Origin: Leisingera thetidis
Lineage (GTDB): Bacteria > Pseudomonadota > Alphaproteobacteria > Rhodobacterales > Rhodobacteraceae
DNA length: 64,000 nt
Assembly: GCF_025857195.1 (NCBI RefSeq)
Contig: NZ_CP109787.1
Location: 1,491,501 to 1,555,500 of the forward strand
Direction of reading: 5' to 3'
Both the position numbers and the translations under genes were made by a program. This document shows, piece after piece, positions 17,879 through 28,009 of the stretch; positions within the stretch are counted from its first letter, which is position 1, and every line of letters begins with the position of its first letter. The notes under the pieces were generated by a model, which was not told the origin of the DNA, did no database searches, and was given only the letters and a program-made list of their open reading frames with translations.

Positions 17879-19297
17879 ATGGCATTCACGATCCCCTTTG
17901 ACAACACCTATGCTGCCCTGCCGGGGCAGTTCTACTCCAAACTGGCGCCGCAGGCGGTGAAGGCGCCGCGGCTGATCGCCGTCAACGAGGATCTGGCCCG
18001 GATCATGGGGATCACTCCCGGCGGGCCGGCGGAAATGGCCGAGGTCTTTGGCGGCAATGTGCAGCCGGATGGCGCCGATCCGCTGGCGCAGCTGTATTCC
18101 GGGCATCAGTTCGGCACCTACAATCCGCAGCTGGGCGACGGGCGGGCGATTCTGCTGGGCGAGACGGTGGGCACCGATGGCAAGCGTCGCGATATCCAGC
18201 TGAAGGGGTCGGGCCGCACGCCGTATTCGCGGGGCGGCGACGGCCGGGCCTGGCTGGGGCCGGTGCTGCGCGAATATGTGGTCAGCGAGGCGATGCACGC
18301 GCTGGGCATTCCCACCACCCGCGCTCTTGCCGCCGTGGAAACAGGCGAAACCGTCTGGCGCGAAGGCGGGCTGCCCGGTGCGGTGCTGACCCGGGTGGCG
18401 GCGAGCCATCTGCGGGTGGGCACCTTCCAGGTGTTTGCGGCGCGCGGCGACAAGCAGAGCCTCAGGCAGCTGACGGACTATGCGATTGCCCGCCATTTTC
18501 CGGAGGCCGAGGGGCCGATGGGGCTGCTGAAGGCGGTGCGCGATGCCCAGGCGGAGCTGATTGCCGTCTGGATGGCGGTGGGGTTCATCCACGGGGTGAT
18601 GAACACCGACAATTCTTCGATTTCGGGCGAGACGATCGATTACGGGCCCTGCGCCTTCATGGATGTCTATCACCCGCACACGGTGTTTTCCTCGATCGAC
18701 CGCGGGCGGCGCTATGCCTATGCCAACCAGCCGAATATAGCCGTGTGGAACCTGGCGCAGCTGGCCACCGCGCTGATCCAGCAGCTGGATGACCCGGAGG
18801 CCGCTGTCGCAGAGGCCACCGGGATTGTCCACGCGATGCCGGGGCTGACCGAGGCGGCCTGGCTGCGGCGGTTCAGGGCCAAGCTGGGGCTGACCTCGGC
18901 GCGGGAGAGCGATCTGGAGCTGGTCACCGGCCTGCTGACGCGGATGGCCGAGAACCAGAGCGATTTCACCAACACCTTCCGGGCACTGGCCGCGGGCACC
19001 GCCCGGGACCAGTTCACCGATCCGGCGGTGTTTGACGGCTGGGCGGAGGGCTGGCAGGCGCGGCTGGAGGGCGAGCCGGACCCCAAGGCGGTGATGCGCG
19101 CCGCCAATCCGGCGTTCATCCCGCGCAACCACCGGATCGAGGAGATGATCGCGGGCGCCGTGGCGGGGGATTATGCGCTGTTCCACCGGCTGAACGCGGT
19201 GCTGGCGCGCCCTTACGAGGACCAGCCGGAGCATGGCGATCTGCAGCGCCCGCCGTTGCCGGAGGAAGTGGTGCAGGCAACCTTCTGCGGCACCTGA
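17879..19297 (+). CDS. selO: protein adenylyltransferase SelO (YdiU family)
   Basis: A pseudokinase-fold enzyme that transfers AMP to hydroxyl side chains of proteins and is linked to oxidative stress. Family motifs are [62 protein letters not shown] and YGPCAFMD. At 472 residues it is close to bacterial SelO length and lacks the eukaryotic selenocysteine end; the C-terminus reads QATFCGT with a single Cys. The ATG at 17879 matches the family start; the longer frame upstream overlaps the divergent cupin. Confidence 0.95.
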   Translation: MAFTIPFDNTYAALPGQFYSKLAPQAVKAPRLIAVNEDLARIMGITPGGPAEMAEVFGGNVQPDGADPLAQLYSGHQFGTYNPQLGDGRAILLGETVGTDGKRRDIQLKGSGRTPYSRGGDGRAWLGPVLREYVVSEAMHALGIPTTRALAAVETGETVWREGGLPGAVLTRVAASHLRVGTFQVFAARGDKQSLRQLTDYAIARHFPEAEGPMGLLKAVRDAQAELIAVWMAVGFIHGVMNTDNSSISGETIDYGPCAFMDVYHPHTVFSSIDRGRRYAYANQPNIAVWNLAQLATALIQQLDDPEAAVAEATGIVHAMPGLTEAAWLRRFRAKLGLTSARESDLELVTGLLTRMAENQSDFTNTFRALAAGTARDQFTDPAVFDGWAEGWQARLEGEPDPKAVMRAANPAFIPRNHRIEEMIAGAVAGDYALFHRLNAVLARPYEDQPEHGDLQRPPLPEEVVQATFCGT

Positions 19298-19425
19298 TCC
19301 CTTGTTCTTCTGGCTGAAAGCTCAAGAGGGGGCAGGCAGCCCCCTGTGCCGGCCGCGTTCTGATTGCCTGTTGAGATGGAAACGCAATGTGCGCCACACT
19401 TGGGGTCTAGCCGCGGGAAGACCAG

Positions 19426-20130
19426 ATGCTGAAGAAATCACCGCCGGACACGCTGCGGATTGCCAGCTACAACATTCAAAAATGCGTCGGCCTGGACCTG
19501 CGCCGGAGGCCGGAGCGCATCCTGCAGGTGATCGCCGGGCTGCATGCGGACGTCGTGGTGCTGCAGGAAGCGGACAAGCGGCTGCCGCCGCGGCCCGCGG
19601 CGCTGCCGCATTTTCTGATCGAGGAGACCGGCTGGCAGGCGGCGGACCTGGGCGGGGCGGGATCGCTGGGCTGGCATGGCAATGCGGTGCTGTTCCGCAA
19701 CGGGGTGCAGCTGCGGGCAAAGGGGCATATCGCGCTGCCGGGGCTGGAGCCGCGCGGCGCGGTCTGGGCGCTGCTGGAGACGGAGGTGGGCCCGGTGCGG
19801 GTGATCGGCGCGCATCTGGGGCTGACCGGCCGCGCCCGGCGCGAGCAGATGCATGCGCTGGCGCGCGCCTGCAAGGCGCAGGACGCGGCGGTGGTGCTGG
19901 CGGGGGATTTCAATGAATGGTCGCGCACGCCGGTGCTGGAGCATATCGCCCCGGCGCTGACCTTTCTGCCGCCGAAAGCCAGCTTTCCGGCGCTCAGGCC
20001 CCTTGGCGCGCTGGACCGGATTGCCCATTGCAAGCGGCTGAAGGCGGTGGCGCACGGGGTGCATGGCGCGCGGCCTGCGCATATCGCCTCGGACCATCTG
20101 CCGGTCTGGGCGGATCTGCAGGCGGAGTGA
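19426..20130 (+). CDS. endonuclease/exonuclease/phosphatase family protein
   Basis: A 234-residue metal-dependent phosphodiesterase fold. The catalytic motifs are in order: ASYNIQKCVG (Asn), VVVLQEAD (Glu), GAHLGLTG (His), LAGDFNEW (Asp/Asn) and the terminal ASDHLPVWA (Asp-His). It resembles YbhP-like proteins; the substrate (nucleic acid, phospholipid or inositide) is unknown. No signal peptide is evident. A dispersed repeat copy follows immediately. Confidence 0.85.
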   Translation: MLKKSPPDTLRIASYNIQKCVGLDLRRRPERILQVIAGLHADVVVLQEADKRLPPRPAALPHFLIEETGWQAADLGGAGSLGWHGNAVLFRNGVQLRAKGHIALPGLEPRGAVWALLETEVGPVRVIGAHLGLTGRARREQMHALARACKAQDAAVVLAGDFNEWSRTPVLEHIAPALTFLPPKASFPALRPLGALDRIAHCKRLKAVAHGVHGARPAHIASDHLPVWADLQAE

Positions 20131-20143
20131 GGCCGGGCAGAGG

Positions 20144-20349
20144 GGCTCCCGCGCCCGCAGGGGGGGCAGGCGGCGCCTGCCCCCCCTTGGCGGCCTTGGG
20201 CCTAGCGCTGCTGCGCAGCGCATCTTGCTGCTGAGAGGCGCCCAAGGGCAGGTGTGCCCTTGGGCGCCGTTTCAAGTGTGCTGCCCGCCGTCACCGCGTC
20301 AAGGGCAGGCCGCGCGTGCCGCGCGGTCCCTGCGGGACCCTTGACCCGG
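20144..20349. repeat. dispersed intergenic repeat, copy B
   Basis: The most complete copy. It opens with GGCTCCCGCGCCCGCAG, has a GGGGGGCAGGC/GCCTGCCCCCC hairpin, then TTGGCGGCCTTGGGC, a GCGCTGCTGCGCAGCGC stem, GAGAGGCGCC, GGGCAGGTGTGCCC, CGCGTCAAGGGCAGG and a closing CCCTTGACCCGG. It fills the space between the convergent EEP and DEAD-helicase genes. Confidence 0.65.
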
Positions 20350-20365
20350 TGCCGGCGGGAGGAGG

Positions 20366-21706
20366 TCAGCGCGCGCGCTGTTTCTGGCCGCTGCGCTGGG
20401 CGCCGCCAGGGGTCCCGCCGCCGGCGCTGGCGCCCTGGGGTTTGCCCTTGCCGGCGCCAGCGCCGCCGCGGCGGCGCTGGCCGCCGGGTTTGCCGCCGCC
20501 GAAACCGCCGCCGCCGCGGCGGCCGTTGGGTCGGCCGCCCGGTTTGCCGGAGGGCGCGGCGGGATCGGGCATGGCTTCCCAGGCGCGGCCGGAGGCCACG
20601 GGGATGGTGATCTTCATCACCTTCTGGATCGCCTTCAGCTCATCCATCTCATCCGGCGCGCAGAACGCGATGGCGGCGCCGTCCTTGCCTGCGCGCGCGG
20701 TGCGGCCGATGCGGTGGACGTAGGCGTCAGGCACATTCGGAAGCTCGTAGTTGTAGACGTGCTTCACGTCGGGGATGTCGAGGCCGCGGGCGGCCACATC
20801 GGTGGCCACCAGAACCTTGATGTCGCCGGATTTGAAGGCAGCAAGGGCGCGTTCGCGCTGGCCCTGGGATTTGTTGCCGTGGATGGCGGCGGCGGCAAAG
20901 CCTGCCTTGTCCAGCACCTTCATCAGCTTTTCCATGCCGTGCTTGGTGCGGCCGAAGACCAGCGCGCGCTCGTGCTTGTGGTCGGCCAGCAGTTCCTTCA
21001 GCAGGCTCAGCTTTTCCGCCTTGGCGATGAAATGCACCGACTGGGTGACCTTGTCGGCGGCCTTGCCCGGGGGCGAGACCTCGATCCGGACCGGGCTTTG
21101 CAGGTAGGAGTTGGCGATCTCGTTCATCTGCTTGGGCATGGTGGCCGAGAACAGCATGGTCTGGCGCTCGGTCGGCAGCAGCGCCGCGATCTTGCGCAGG
21201 GTGTGGATGAAGCCGAGATCCAGCATCTGGTCGGCCTCGTCCAGCACCAGGAAGTCGCAGGAGCCAAGATCCAGCGCGCCGCGGTCGAGGATGTCGATCA
21301 GGCGGCCCGGGGTGGCGACCAGGATGTCGGTGCCCTTGGCAATGCGGGAAATCTGCGGGTTGATGGAGACGCCGCCGACCACCAGGCCGACCTTCATCGG
21401 GGTGTTTTCGGTGAGGCCCTTCAGCGTGTCGGCGATCTGGTTGGCCAGCTCGCGGGTCGGTGCCAGCACCAGGCCGCGCACGGTGTTGGCGGCGGGCTTG
21501 CGGCCGTATTGCATCATCTGCGCGATCAGCGGCACGCCGAAGGCGGCGGTCTTGCCGGTGCCGGTCTGCGCGAGACCCAGCACATCCTGGCCGTTCAGGG
21601 CATGCGGAATCGCGCGGGCCTGGATCGGGGTGGGATCGTTGAGGCCCATGTCCTGGAGACGGGAAAGGAGCTTTTCAGGCAGCCCCATGGTCGAAAATTC
21701 AGTCAC
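20366..21706 (-). CDS. DEAD/DEAH box RNA helicase (RhlE-like)
   Basis: ATP-dependent RNA helicase of 446 residues. Motifs in order: Q-motif (PTPIQARAIP), AQTGTGKTAAF, PTRELANQI, DEADQMLD, FSATMP, LVATDVAARGLD and HRIGRTARAGKDG. The C-terminus (~res 375-446) is Gly/Arg/Lys-rich, as in RhlE and CsdA-type helicases, and should bind RNA. The start is GTG at 21706 with AAGGA six bases upstream. Likely roles are mRNA turnover or ribosome assembly. Confidence 0.94.
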   Translation of the reverse strand: MTEFSTMGLPEKLLSRLQDMGLNDPTPIQARAIPHALNGQDVLGLAQTGTGKTAAFGVPLIAQMMQYGRKPAANTVRGLVLAPTRELANQIADTLKGLTENTPMKVGLVVGGVSINPQISRIAKGTDILVATPGRLIDILDRGALDLGSCDFLVLDEADQMLDLGFIHTLRKIAALLPTERQTMLFSATMPKQMNEIANSYLQSPVRIEVSPPGKAADKVTQSVHFIAKAEKLSLLKELLADHKHERALVFGRTKHGMEKLMKVLDKAGFAAAAIHGNKSQGQRERALAAFKSGDIKVLVATDVAARGLDIPDVKHVYNYELPNVPDAYVHRIGRTARAGKDGAAIAFCAPDEMDELKAIQKVMKITIPVASGRAWEAMPDPAAPSGKPGGRPNGRRGGGGFGGGKPGGQRRRGGAGAGKGKPQGASAGGGTPGGAQRSGQKQRAR

Positions 21707-22054
21707 GTATCATCCTTTCACAGCCCTGCACTCGGCACGGGCCGGATCCGCCGCAAAGCAGCGGTGTCTTGCGGGGCAGGGACCTCGGGCGCGCGCTGGC
21801 CGGATGCCAGGCCGCTGGCCTCTGCAATCCCCACGCGTGATTTTGGGAATGGCGGCATATCACTTGACCCCCGGCGTCTGGTTGCGCATGCGGCGCGGCC
21901 GGGTTTGGTCTCTGCTCACGCGGCAGGGAGGGATGCCTGCACGCCAAATGGCTGTGGATAAGCCGTTTGTCAACTGTTGATGCAGATGAAAAGCCTGTTT
22001 TCGATGCAGATTGCTTCCGCTAAAGAGGAAGACCAGAAAACCGCGAGGACGCCG
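21707..22054. other. divergent intergenic region without a gene
   Basis: A 348-base space between the DEAD helicase and fur. Near its end it has two copies of GATGCAGAT (21979 and 22003) and a small inverted repeat GAAAA/TTTTC between them, upstream of the fur start. These could be an autoregulatory site, but I cannot match them to a known Fur or Mur box. Confidence 0.4.
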
Positions 22055-22468
22055 ATGGCAAAGACGATTATCGCCCGCTGCGAGCGCAAGGGGCTGCGCA
22101 TGACCGGCCAGCGCCGGGTGATCGCCCAGGTGCTGCAGGACAGCGATGATCACCCGGATGTGGAGGAGCTCTACGCCCGGGCCAGCGCCCGCGATGCGGC
22201 GATTTCGATTGCCACCGTCTACCGCACGGTGAAGCTGTTCGAGGAAGCGGGCATTCTGGAACGGCTGGAGTTCGGCGACGGACGCGCGCGGTACGAGGAT
22301 GCCGATCGCGAGCATCACGACCATCTGATCGACATGAACTCGGGCGAGGTGATCGAGTTCTGCGACCCGGAGATCGAGGTGCTGCAGGAACGGATCGCCC
22401 GCAAGCTGGGCTATGAGCTGCGCGGCCACAAGCTGGAGCTTTACGGGGTGCCGCGCAAGCCGGAGTAG
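22055..22468 (+). CDS. Fur family transcriptional regulator (Fur/Mur type)
   Basis: A 137-residue metal-responsive repressor. The winged helix is GLRMTGQRRVIAQVL to ISIATVYRTVKLFEEAG; the metal-binding segment is EHHDHLIDM. It lacks the Cys-x2-Cys pairs of enteric Fur, which fits the alphaproteobacterial Fur/Mur branch, where the protein may sense manganese or iron. I use the ATG at 22055 (MAKTIIARCERKG), preceded by GAGGA with good spacing, although in-frame ATGs lie upstream at 21980, 21986 and 22004. Confidence 0.9.
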   Translation: MAKTIIARCERKGLRMTGQRRVIAQVLQDSDDHPDVEELYARASARDAAISIATVYRTVKLFEEAGILERLEFGDGRARYEDADREHHDHLIDMNSGEVIEFCDPEIEVLQERIARKLGYELRGHKLELYGVPRKPE

Positions 22469-22635
22469 GCGGCCGGGGGCGTGCCGCGGGCAGCGGCTCA
22501 TATCACGGAAATTGATGTGCGTGCTCACGACTTGTCATGACGGCGGGTCGGAAACGGAGTTGCCGCGGCGCTGCTTTGCCGGTCTTTACACGGTAAACCC
22601 GGCGGTCCGCCGGCCGCAAAGAGGGGCGCGCGCTC

Positions 22636-23532
22636 ATGAACAACCTGCACGGCATTCTGCTGGTCATCGCCTCGATGGCGTTTTTCACCCTTGAGGACAT
22701 GTTCATCAAGCGCCTGTCGGGCACCGTGCCGGTGGGGCAGATCCTGATCTGCCTGGGGCTGGGCAGCGGGCTGGTCTTTGCGGTGATGGCCAGGCTGCAG
22801 GGGCACCGGCTGCTGGCGGCGCGGGCCTGGCGCAGAAAGCCGGTGCTGCGGGCCGCCTCGGAGGCGGTTTCGGCGATGGCATTTGCCTCGGCGCTGGCGC
22901 TGGTCGATATCTCCACGGTTGCCGCGGTGTTTCAGGCAACGCCCTTGGTGATCACCATGGGGGCCGCGCTGTTCCTGAAAGAGGACGTGGGCTGGCGGCG
23001 CTGGCTGGCGATCTGTGCCGGCTTCCTGGGGGTTCTGCTGATCATCCGGCCGGGGCTGGACGGGTTCGAACCGGCGGCGCTGCTGGTGGTGGTTGCGGTT
23101 CTGGGCGTTGCGGCGCGCGATCTGATGACCCGGACGATGGACAGTGGGGTGCCCTCTGCCGTGCTGAGCTTCCAGGCCTTCCTGGCGGTTGTCCCGGCCG
23201 GCGTTCTGCTGCTGCTGTTCACGCCGGGCGATGCGCAGATGCTGGCGCGCGGCGAATACCTGATGATGGCGGGCGGGGTGCTGTTCGGCGTTCTGGGCTA
23301 TTACGGGATCGTGGTGGCGATGCGGGTCGGTGATGCCTCGGCGGTGACGCCGTTCCGCTATACCCGGCTGCTGTTTTCGATTCTGGTGGGCATCATCGTC
23401 TTTGGCGAGCGGCCTGATACGCTGACGCTGGCGGGGGCGGCGCTGATCATCTGTTCCGGGCTTTACACCTTTGTGCGCGAGCAGCGGCTGGCGCGGCAGG
23501 CCCGCCGGGCGGCTGCGGCGGCTGCGGCCTGA
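22636..23532 (+). CDS. EamA/DMT family transporter
   Basis: An integral membrane protein of 298 residues with about ten hydrophobic segments in two EamA repeats (first half LLVIASMAFFTLEDMF onward, second half from ALLVVVAVLGVAARDLMTR). It belongs to the drug/metabolite transporter superfamily; many members export amino acids or metabolites. The substrate is unknown. The C-terminal Arg/Ala-rich tail is cytoplasmic. Stands alone between fur and eno. Confidence 0.9.
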   Translation: MNNLHGILLVIASMAFFTLEDMFIKRLSGTVPVGQILICLGLGSGLVFAVMARLQGHRLLAARAWRRKPVLRAASEAVSAMAFASALALVDISTVAAVFQATPLVITMGAALFLKEDVGWRRWLAICAGFLGVLLIIRPGLDGFEPAALLVVVAVLGVAARDLMTRTMDSGVPSAVLSFQAFLAVVPAGVLLLLFTPGDAQMLARGEYLMMAGGVLFGVLGYYGIVVAMRVGDASAVTPFRYTRLLFSILVGIIVFGERPDTLTLAGAALIICSGLYTFVREQRLARQARRAAAAAAA

Positions 23533-23580
23533 GGTCCCGGCGGGCGCCTTTCCGCAAAGCTGTTGGCGCAAACAGGGCAA

Positions 23581-23622
23581 TGTTAGCCCTAACCCGCCGC
23601 TTTCATGCGTGTTAGCGATAAC
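23581..23622. promoter_or_regulatory. two LacI-type operator-like sites upstream of eno
   Basis: TGTTAGCCCTAAC (23581-23593, exact GTTAG/CTAAC arms) and TGTTAGCGATAAC (23610-23622, GTTA/TAAC arms) lie 29 bases apart and about 85-125 bases before the enolase ATG. The GTTAnCGnTAAC form is typical of LacI-family operators. From memory, the rhodobacterial regulator CceR binds similar sites at central-carbon genes, but I cannot check the consensus. Confidence 0.45.
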
Positions 23623-23657
23623 GATCCCGGTTTACATTTCCGCCGCGGCTGGTATGA

Positions 23658-24980
<1,323 letters not shown>

Positions 24981-25018
24981 ACAGCCGGAACGCCGGGACA
25001 TTTTCCTGGCGCCGGGAC

Positions 25019-25044
25019 GAAGCCCCGCCTGTTGGCGGGGCTTC
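25019..25044 (+). terminator. rho-independent terminator after eno
   Basis: An 11-bp perfect stem (GAAGCCCCGCC and complement) around TGTT, followed by TTGCGTTT, 39 bases after the eno stop. Confidence 0.8.
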
Positions 25045-25079
25045 TTGCGTTTCGGGGCGCGGAACCGGCGCTGGCGGGG

Positions 25080-25505
25080 TCATTCCTCCATCGTCTCGCC
25101 GCTGCCGCCGAAATCCGCCGGAAAATCCTTGAACTTGGGCAGGCCGTCCTTCATCGGCAGAACCGTTTCGGCGTAGTTGACATGCACGGCCGGCGAAAAG
25201 TCCAGTGATGGCAGTGCCGCGGCATACACATCCACGACCCCGAGACCCGGATGGTTGGTCATCAGGTGCCCGCCGCAGTCCGTGCAGAATTGCCGCTCGC
25301 TGCTGGGTGCCTTGATGAAGGTGGCGATCTTGTCCTGTCCCCTGGTGACGCGGACCGCTTCGGGCTTCCACAGGGTGAAGGCGTTCACCGGACCGGCAGA
25401 CCACGAACGGCAGGAGCTGCAATGGCAATAGCCCATCGCCTCGGGCTTGCCAGTTGCTTCAATTTCCACCGCACCGCAAAAACATGAGCCTGTGTGCCTA
25501 GGCAT
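25080..25505 (-). CDS. GFA family protein (glutathione-dependent formaldehyde-activating enzyme-like)
   Basis: A 141-residue Mss4-like zinc protein. The zinc-binding cysteines occur as GSCFCGAVE, CHCSSCR and CTDCGG, matching the GFA family. Most family members are of unknown function; true formaldehyde activation is not implied. The ATG at 25505 has a textbook RBS (AAGGAGGGAAG). The open frame extends a further 82 codons upstream without family similarity. Confidence 0.88.
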   Translation of the reverse strand: MPRHTGSCFCGAVEIEATGKPEAMGYCHCSSCRSWSAGPVNAFTLWKPEAVRVTRGQDKIATFIKAPSSERQFCTDCGGHLMTNHPGLGVVDVYAAALPSLDFSPAVHVNYAETVLPMKDGLPKFKDFPADFGGSGETMEE

Positions 25506-25840
25506 GGCGCTTCCCTCCTTGTGTTTCCCGGGTTCACTGTACCACAGACCGCATGGCGCGCGGTGGCATGGGCCGGGCCTGATGGCCCGCGGCAATGAGG
25601 GGCCGTAACAAGTGCAGGCCCCTGCGCCGGAAGACCGCCGGCACTCTGCCCATGCCAAGCTGCGCCTGTTCTCCTTGGCGCCAGCCGCAGCCGGGCGGCC
25701 GCTTGCCGGGAGCAGGCGGCTATCTGACCTGTCATACGCCGTTTTCCGCATGTGTGGCCCGGATCACAGACGCTCACGTCAGTGTTATGTTAAATTTTTT
25801 TGCACAGCGCGATGGGCGCTGCAGGAAAGGGGAACAGGTC
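25506..25840. other. divergent intergenic region without a gene
   Basis: A 335-base space. No coding signal was seen. The last 60 bases before the lipoprotein gene are AT-rich (GTTATGTTAAATTTTTTT at 25780-25800), a plausible promoter region for it. Confidence 0.4.
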
Positions 25841-26008
25841 ATGACGACGCGGGTTCTGCGCACAGTGGCTATCTGTGCAATTCTTTCAACGCTTCTGGGG
25901 TGCAGCGGAGCGGGCACCTATCCTTTCAGCGGGCAGGCGGCCGCTGCCGGCGACCCGGTGATGCGGATGAACATGATGGCCGGACATGCACTGCCGCCGG
26001 GGATGTGA
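25841..26008 (+). CDS. small lipoprotein of unknown function
   Basis: A 55-residue precursor with a clear lipoprotein signal: basic start MTTRVLRTV, hydrophobic AICAILSTL and lipobox LLGC (Cys 21), leaving a mature peptide of 35 residues. The mature part has no recognised domain and is Met/Ala/Gly-rich. A G-rich RBS (AAAGGGGAA) precedes the ATG. The next gene, convergent, is also a small glycine-rich lipoprotein. Confidence 0.6.
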   Translation: MTTRVLRTVAICAILSTLLGCSGAGTYPFSGQAAAAGDPVMRMNMMAGHALPPGM

Positions 26009-26085
26009 TCTGCCGGACGGATCCGTCCAGTGCAGCTGGCGCCCTGGCCGGGGCAGGGCGCCAGAGTGACGTTTTGACGGGGGCC

Positions 26086-26361
26086 TTAGCAGGCGGCGGT
26101 GTAATAGGTGCCGTCGCCACGGGAATAGGCGCACTGCCGGGTCTGGTTGTTTTGCGCAACCATCGTGCCGGCCGCTGCGCCGCCCAGGGCTGCGATCAGG
26201 CGCCAGTCGTCATCGGCCTTGAGAGCGTCAGCCGCAATCAGGCCTGCAGCGGCGCCGCCTGCCACGCCGGCAACTGTGCGCTGTTCCGGGGTCAGGTTGG
26301 TACAGGCGCCCAGGCCCAATGCGGCGGTGCTTGCAAGGACAGGGATCCAGCGGAAATTCAT
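26086..26361 (-). CDS. glycine-zipper lipoprotein
   Basis: A 91-residue precursor. The lipobox LGAC (Cys 20) follows a hydrophobic segment. Glycine/alanine zipper repeats follow (VAGVAGGAAAGLIAAD and ALGGAAAGTMVA), which can pack in a membrane, as in Rickettsia 17-kDa-antigen-like or SlyB-like proteins. Two Cys near the C-terminus (QCAYSRG, YYTAAC) may form a disulfide. The function is unknown; it is likely an envelope-associated protein. Confidence 0.78.
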   Translation of the reverse strand: MNFRWIPVLASTAALGLGACTNLTPEQRTVAGVAGGAAAGLIAADALKADDDWRLIAALGGAAAGTMVAQNNQTRQCAYSRGDGTYYTAAC

Positions 26362-26536
26362 GGTGTTGCTCCATTCAAGTGGGTGCGGGACGGTTTGGTT
26401 TTCCGGCCGCGGATGGCACTATAACGCCTGCCGCTGGCGGATGGTTCCGCATTGTTGCATGACCTTGCGGCCGCGGCGCAGTTCCGCCCGCGCAGGCCGC
26501 CCGGCGGCAGGCTTCCGCCGGGGGCGCGGCAGGGTA

Positions 26537-26605
26537 CCGGAATTTTGCGAAAATTCCGGCCCGGAAATCAGGTGATTTCCGGATCGTTTCCCGCGCCGGG
26601 AAACG
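26537..26605. repeat. three tandem perfect hairpins
   Basis: 26537-26559 has arms CCGGAATTTT/AAAATTCCGG (loop GCG); 26561-26582 has CCGGAAATCA/TGATTTCCGG (loop GG); 26585-26605 has CGTTTCCCG/CGGGAAACG (loop CGC). They lie downstream of the GNAT stop on the minus strand. Stems are unrelated beyond a CCGGAA start. Possible strong terminator array. Confidence 0.65.
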
Positions 26606-26621
26606 GCTGGCCGGCGCGGCG

Positions 26622-27071
26622 TTACAGATCCTTGGTCATCAGGATGTAGTTCTTGCGCGGCTGAAAGCGGGTGCGCAGGTAGAGCCGCTGGGCGGTCTCG
26701 TTGGTGCGGTCGACCTCCAGATGCAGCGCGCGCATGCCGGCACCGGCCAGCGATTTCGGCAGTTCGGTCAGCACCTCGGTGGCAATGCCGCGGCCGCGCA
26801 CCGCGGGGCGGATGTACAGTTCGTCGACAAAGCCGTCCATGCCGCCGAACTCGACGGACCAGCCGAAGGTGATCACGATATAGCCGATTGGTGCGCGCGC
26901 CGGGCCGATCAGGTAGACCGCGCCATAAGGGTGGCCGTTCAAGAGCGGTTCGATCCCGGCGCGGCGGTGGTCTTCAGTGCTGTCCAGCCCGGTTTCGGCG
27001 TGGAAGGCGGCCACCAGCGCCAGCACCTGATCCAGGTGTTCGGGCTTGGCGAGATGCAGGGCGGCGCTCAT
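26622..27071 (-). CDS. GNAT family N-acetyltransferase
   Basis: A 149-residue acetyltransferase. The acetyl-CoA signature is VRGRGIATEVLTEL (R-x-x-G-x-A), preceded by strands VDELYIRPA and YIVITFGWS, and followed by LEVDRTNETAQRLYLRTRF. The start ATG at 27071 overlaps the nucleoside hydrolase stop by four bases (ATGA), so the two are translationally coupled. The substrate is unknown, possibly a nucleoside-derived amine or free amino compound. Confidence 0.9.
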   Translation of the reverse strand: MSAALHLAKPEHLDQVLALVAAFHAETGLDSTEDHRRAGIEPLLNGHPYGAVYLIGPARAPIGYIVITFGWSVEFGGMDGFVDELYIRPAVRGRGIATEVLTELPKSLAGAGMRALHLEVDRTNETAQRLYLRTRFQPRKNYILMTKDL

Positions 27072-28009
27072 AGGCGGGCAAGCCTTTCGGTCAGAAGGTC
27101 GAAAAAACCGTCCGCATCGGCATCGCCGATGAACAAGGCGTTGGGCGCGCGGTCCGTGACCCCCCACCAGTCGGCGACGGTCATGCCGAGGGTGAGCGGC
27201 GACTGCGTTTCGATCTCGACATTCACGCGGCGGCCGGAGAACAGCGCGGGCTTCAGCAGCCAAGCGATGACGCAGGGGTCGTGCAGCGGGCCGCCTTCGG
27301 AGCCGTATTTCTCCACATCGAAACGTTCGAAGAATCCGAGCATGTCGGCGGTGAATTGGCCGACGCGGCTGTTCAGGGCACGGATCGCGTCGACGCGGGG
27401 TTTGGTGGCCAGCACCTGATGCGTCGCATCCAGCGGCATCACGGTGATCGGTGCGCCGGATCTGAAAATGATTTCAGCGGCTTCCGGGTCGACGTAGATG
27501 TTGAATTCGGCCGCCGGGGTGATGTTGCCCACCTCGAAATAGGCGCCGCCCATCATCACGATTTCCTGCACCCGCTCGATGATGTCGGGCGCGGTGTTGA
27601 AGGCGGCGGCGATATTGGTGAGCGGGCCCAGCGCGCAGAGCGTGACGGTGCCCGGTTCCTGCGCGCGCAGGGTGTCGATGATGAAATCCACACCGTGCTC
27701 CCTGGCCAGCGGCATCTGCGGCTCCCACAGGTCCGGGCCGTCGAGGCCGGTTTGGCCATGCACATGTTCGGCGGTGATCAGGGGGCGGGCAAGCGGCGCC
27801 TTGCTGCCGGCGTAAACGGGCACATCTGTTTTGCCCGCGGCCTCGCAGACAATGCGGGCGTTCCTGCTGGTGAGCGGCAGCGGCACATTGCCGGCCACAC
27901 AGGTGATGCCGAGCAGATCCAGTTCCTCCGGGCTGGCCAGCGCCAGCAGGATGGCCACCGCATCATCCTGGCCCGGATCGGTGTCGATGATGATTTTCCT
28001 GGCGCGCAT
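27068..28009 (-). CDS. inosine-uridine-preferring nucleoside hydrolase
   Basis: Hydrolyses the N-glycosidic bond of ribonucleosides for base and ribose salvage. The calcium-binding motif is IIDTDPGQDDAVA (residues ~7-19), and the family pieces VYAGSKAPLARPL, MMGGAYFEVGNITPAAEFNIYVDPEAA and DPCVIAWLL are present. 313 residues is normal. It is the first gene of a two-gene operon with the GNAT downstream. Confidence 0.95.
   Translation of the reverse strand: MRARKIIIDTDPGQDDAVAILLALASPEELDLLGITCVAGNVPLPLTSRNARIVCEAAGKTDVPVYAGSKAPLARPLITAEHVHGQTGLDGPDLWEPQMPLAREHGVDFIIDTLRAQEPGTVTLCALGPLTNIAAAFNTAPDIIERVQEIVMMGGAYFEVGNITPAAEFNIYVDPEAAEIIFRSGAPITVMPLDATHQVLATKPRVDAIRALNSRVGQFTADMLGFFERFDVEKYGSEGGPLHDPCVIAWLLKPALFSGRRVNVEIETQSPLTLGMTVADWWGVTDRAPNALFIGDADADGFFDLLTERLARL

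Noticed and set aside
17402..19234. A 610-codon minus-strand frame ending in the cupin
   Set aside because: Only the last 139 codons match a family (DUF985 cupin). The rest is antisense to selO.
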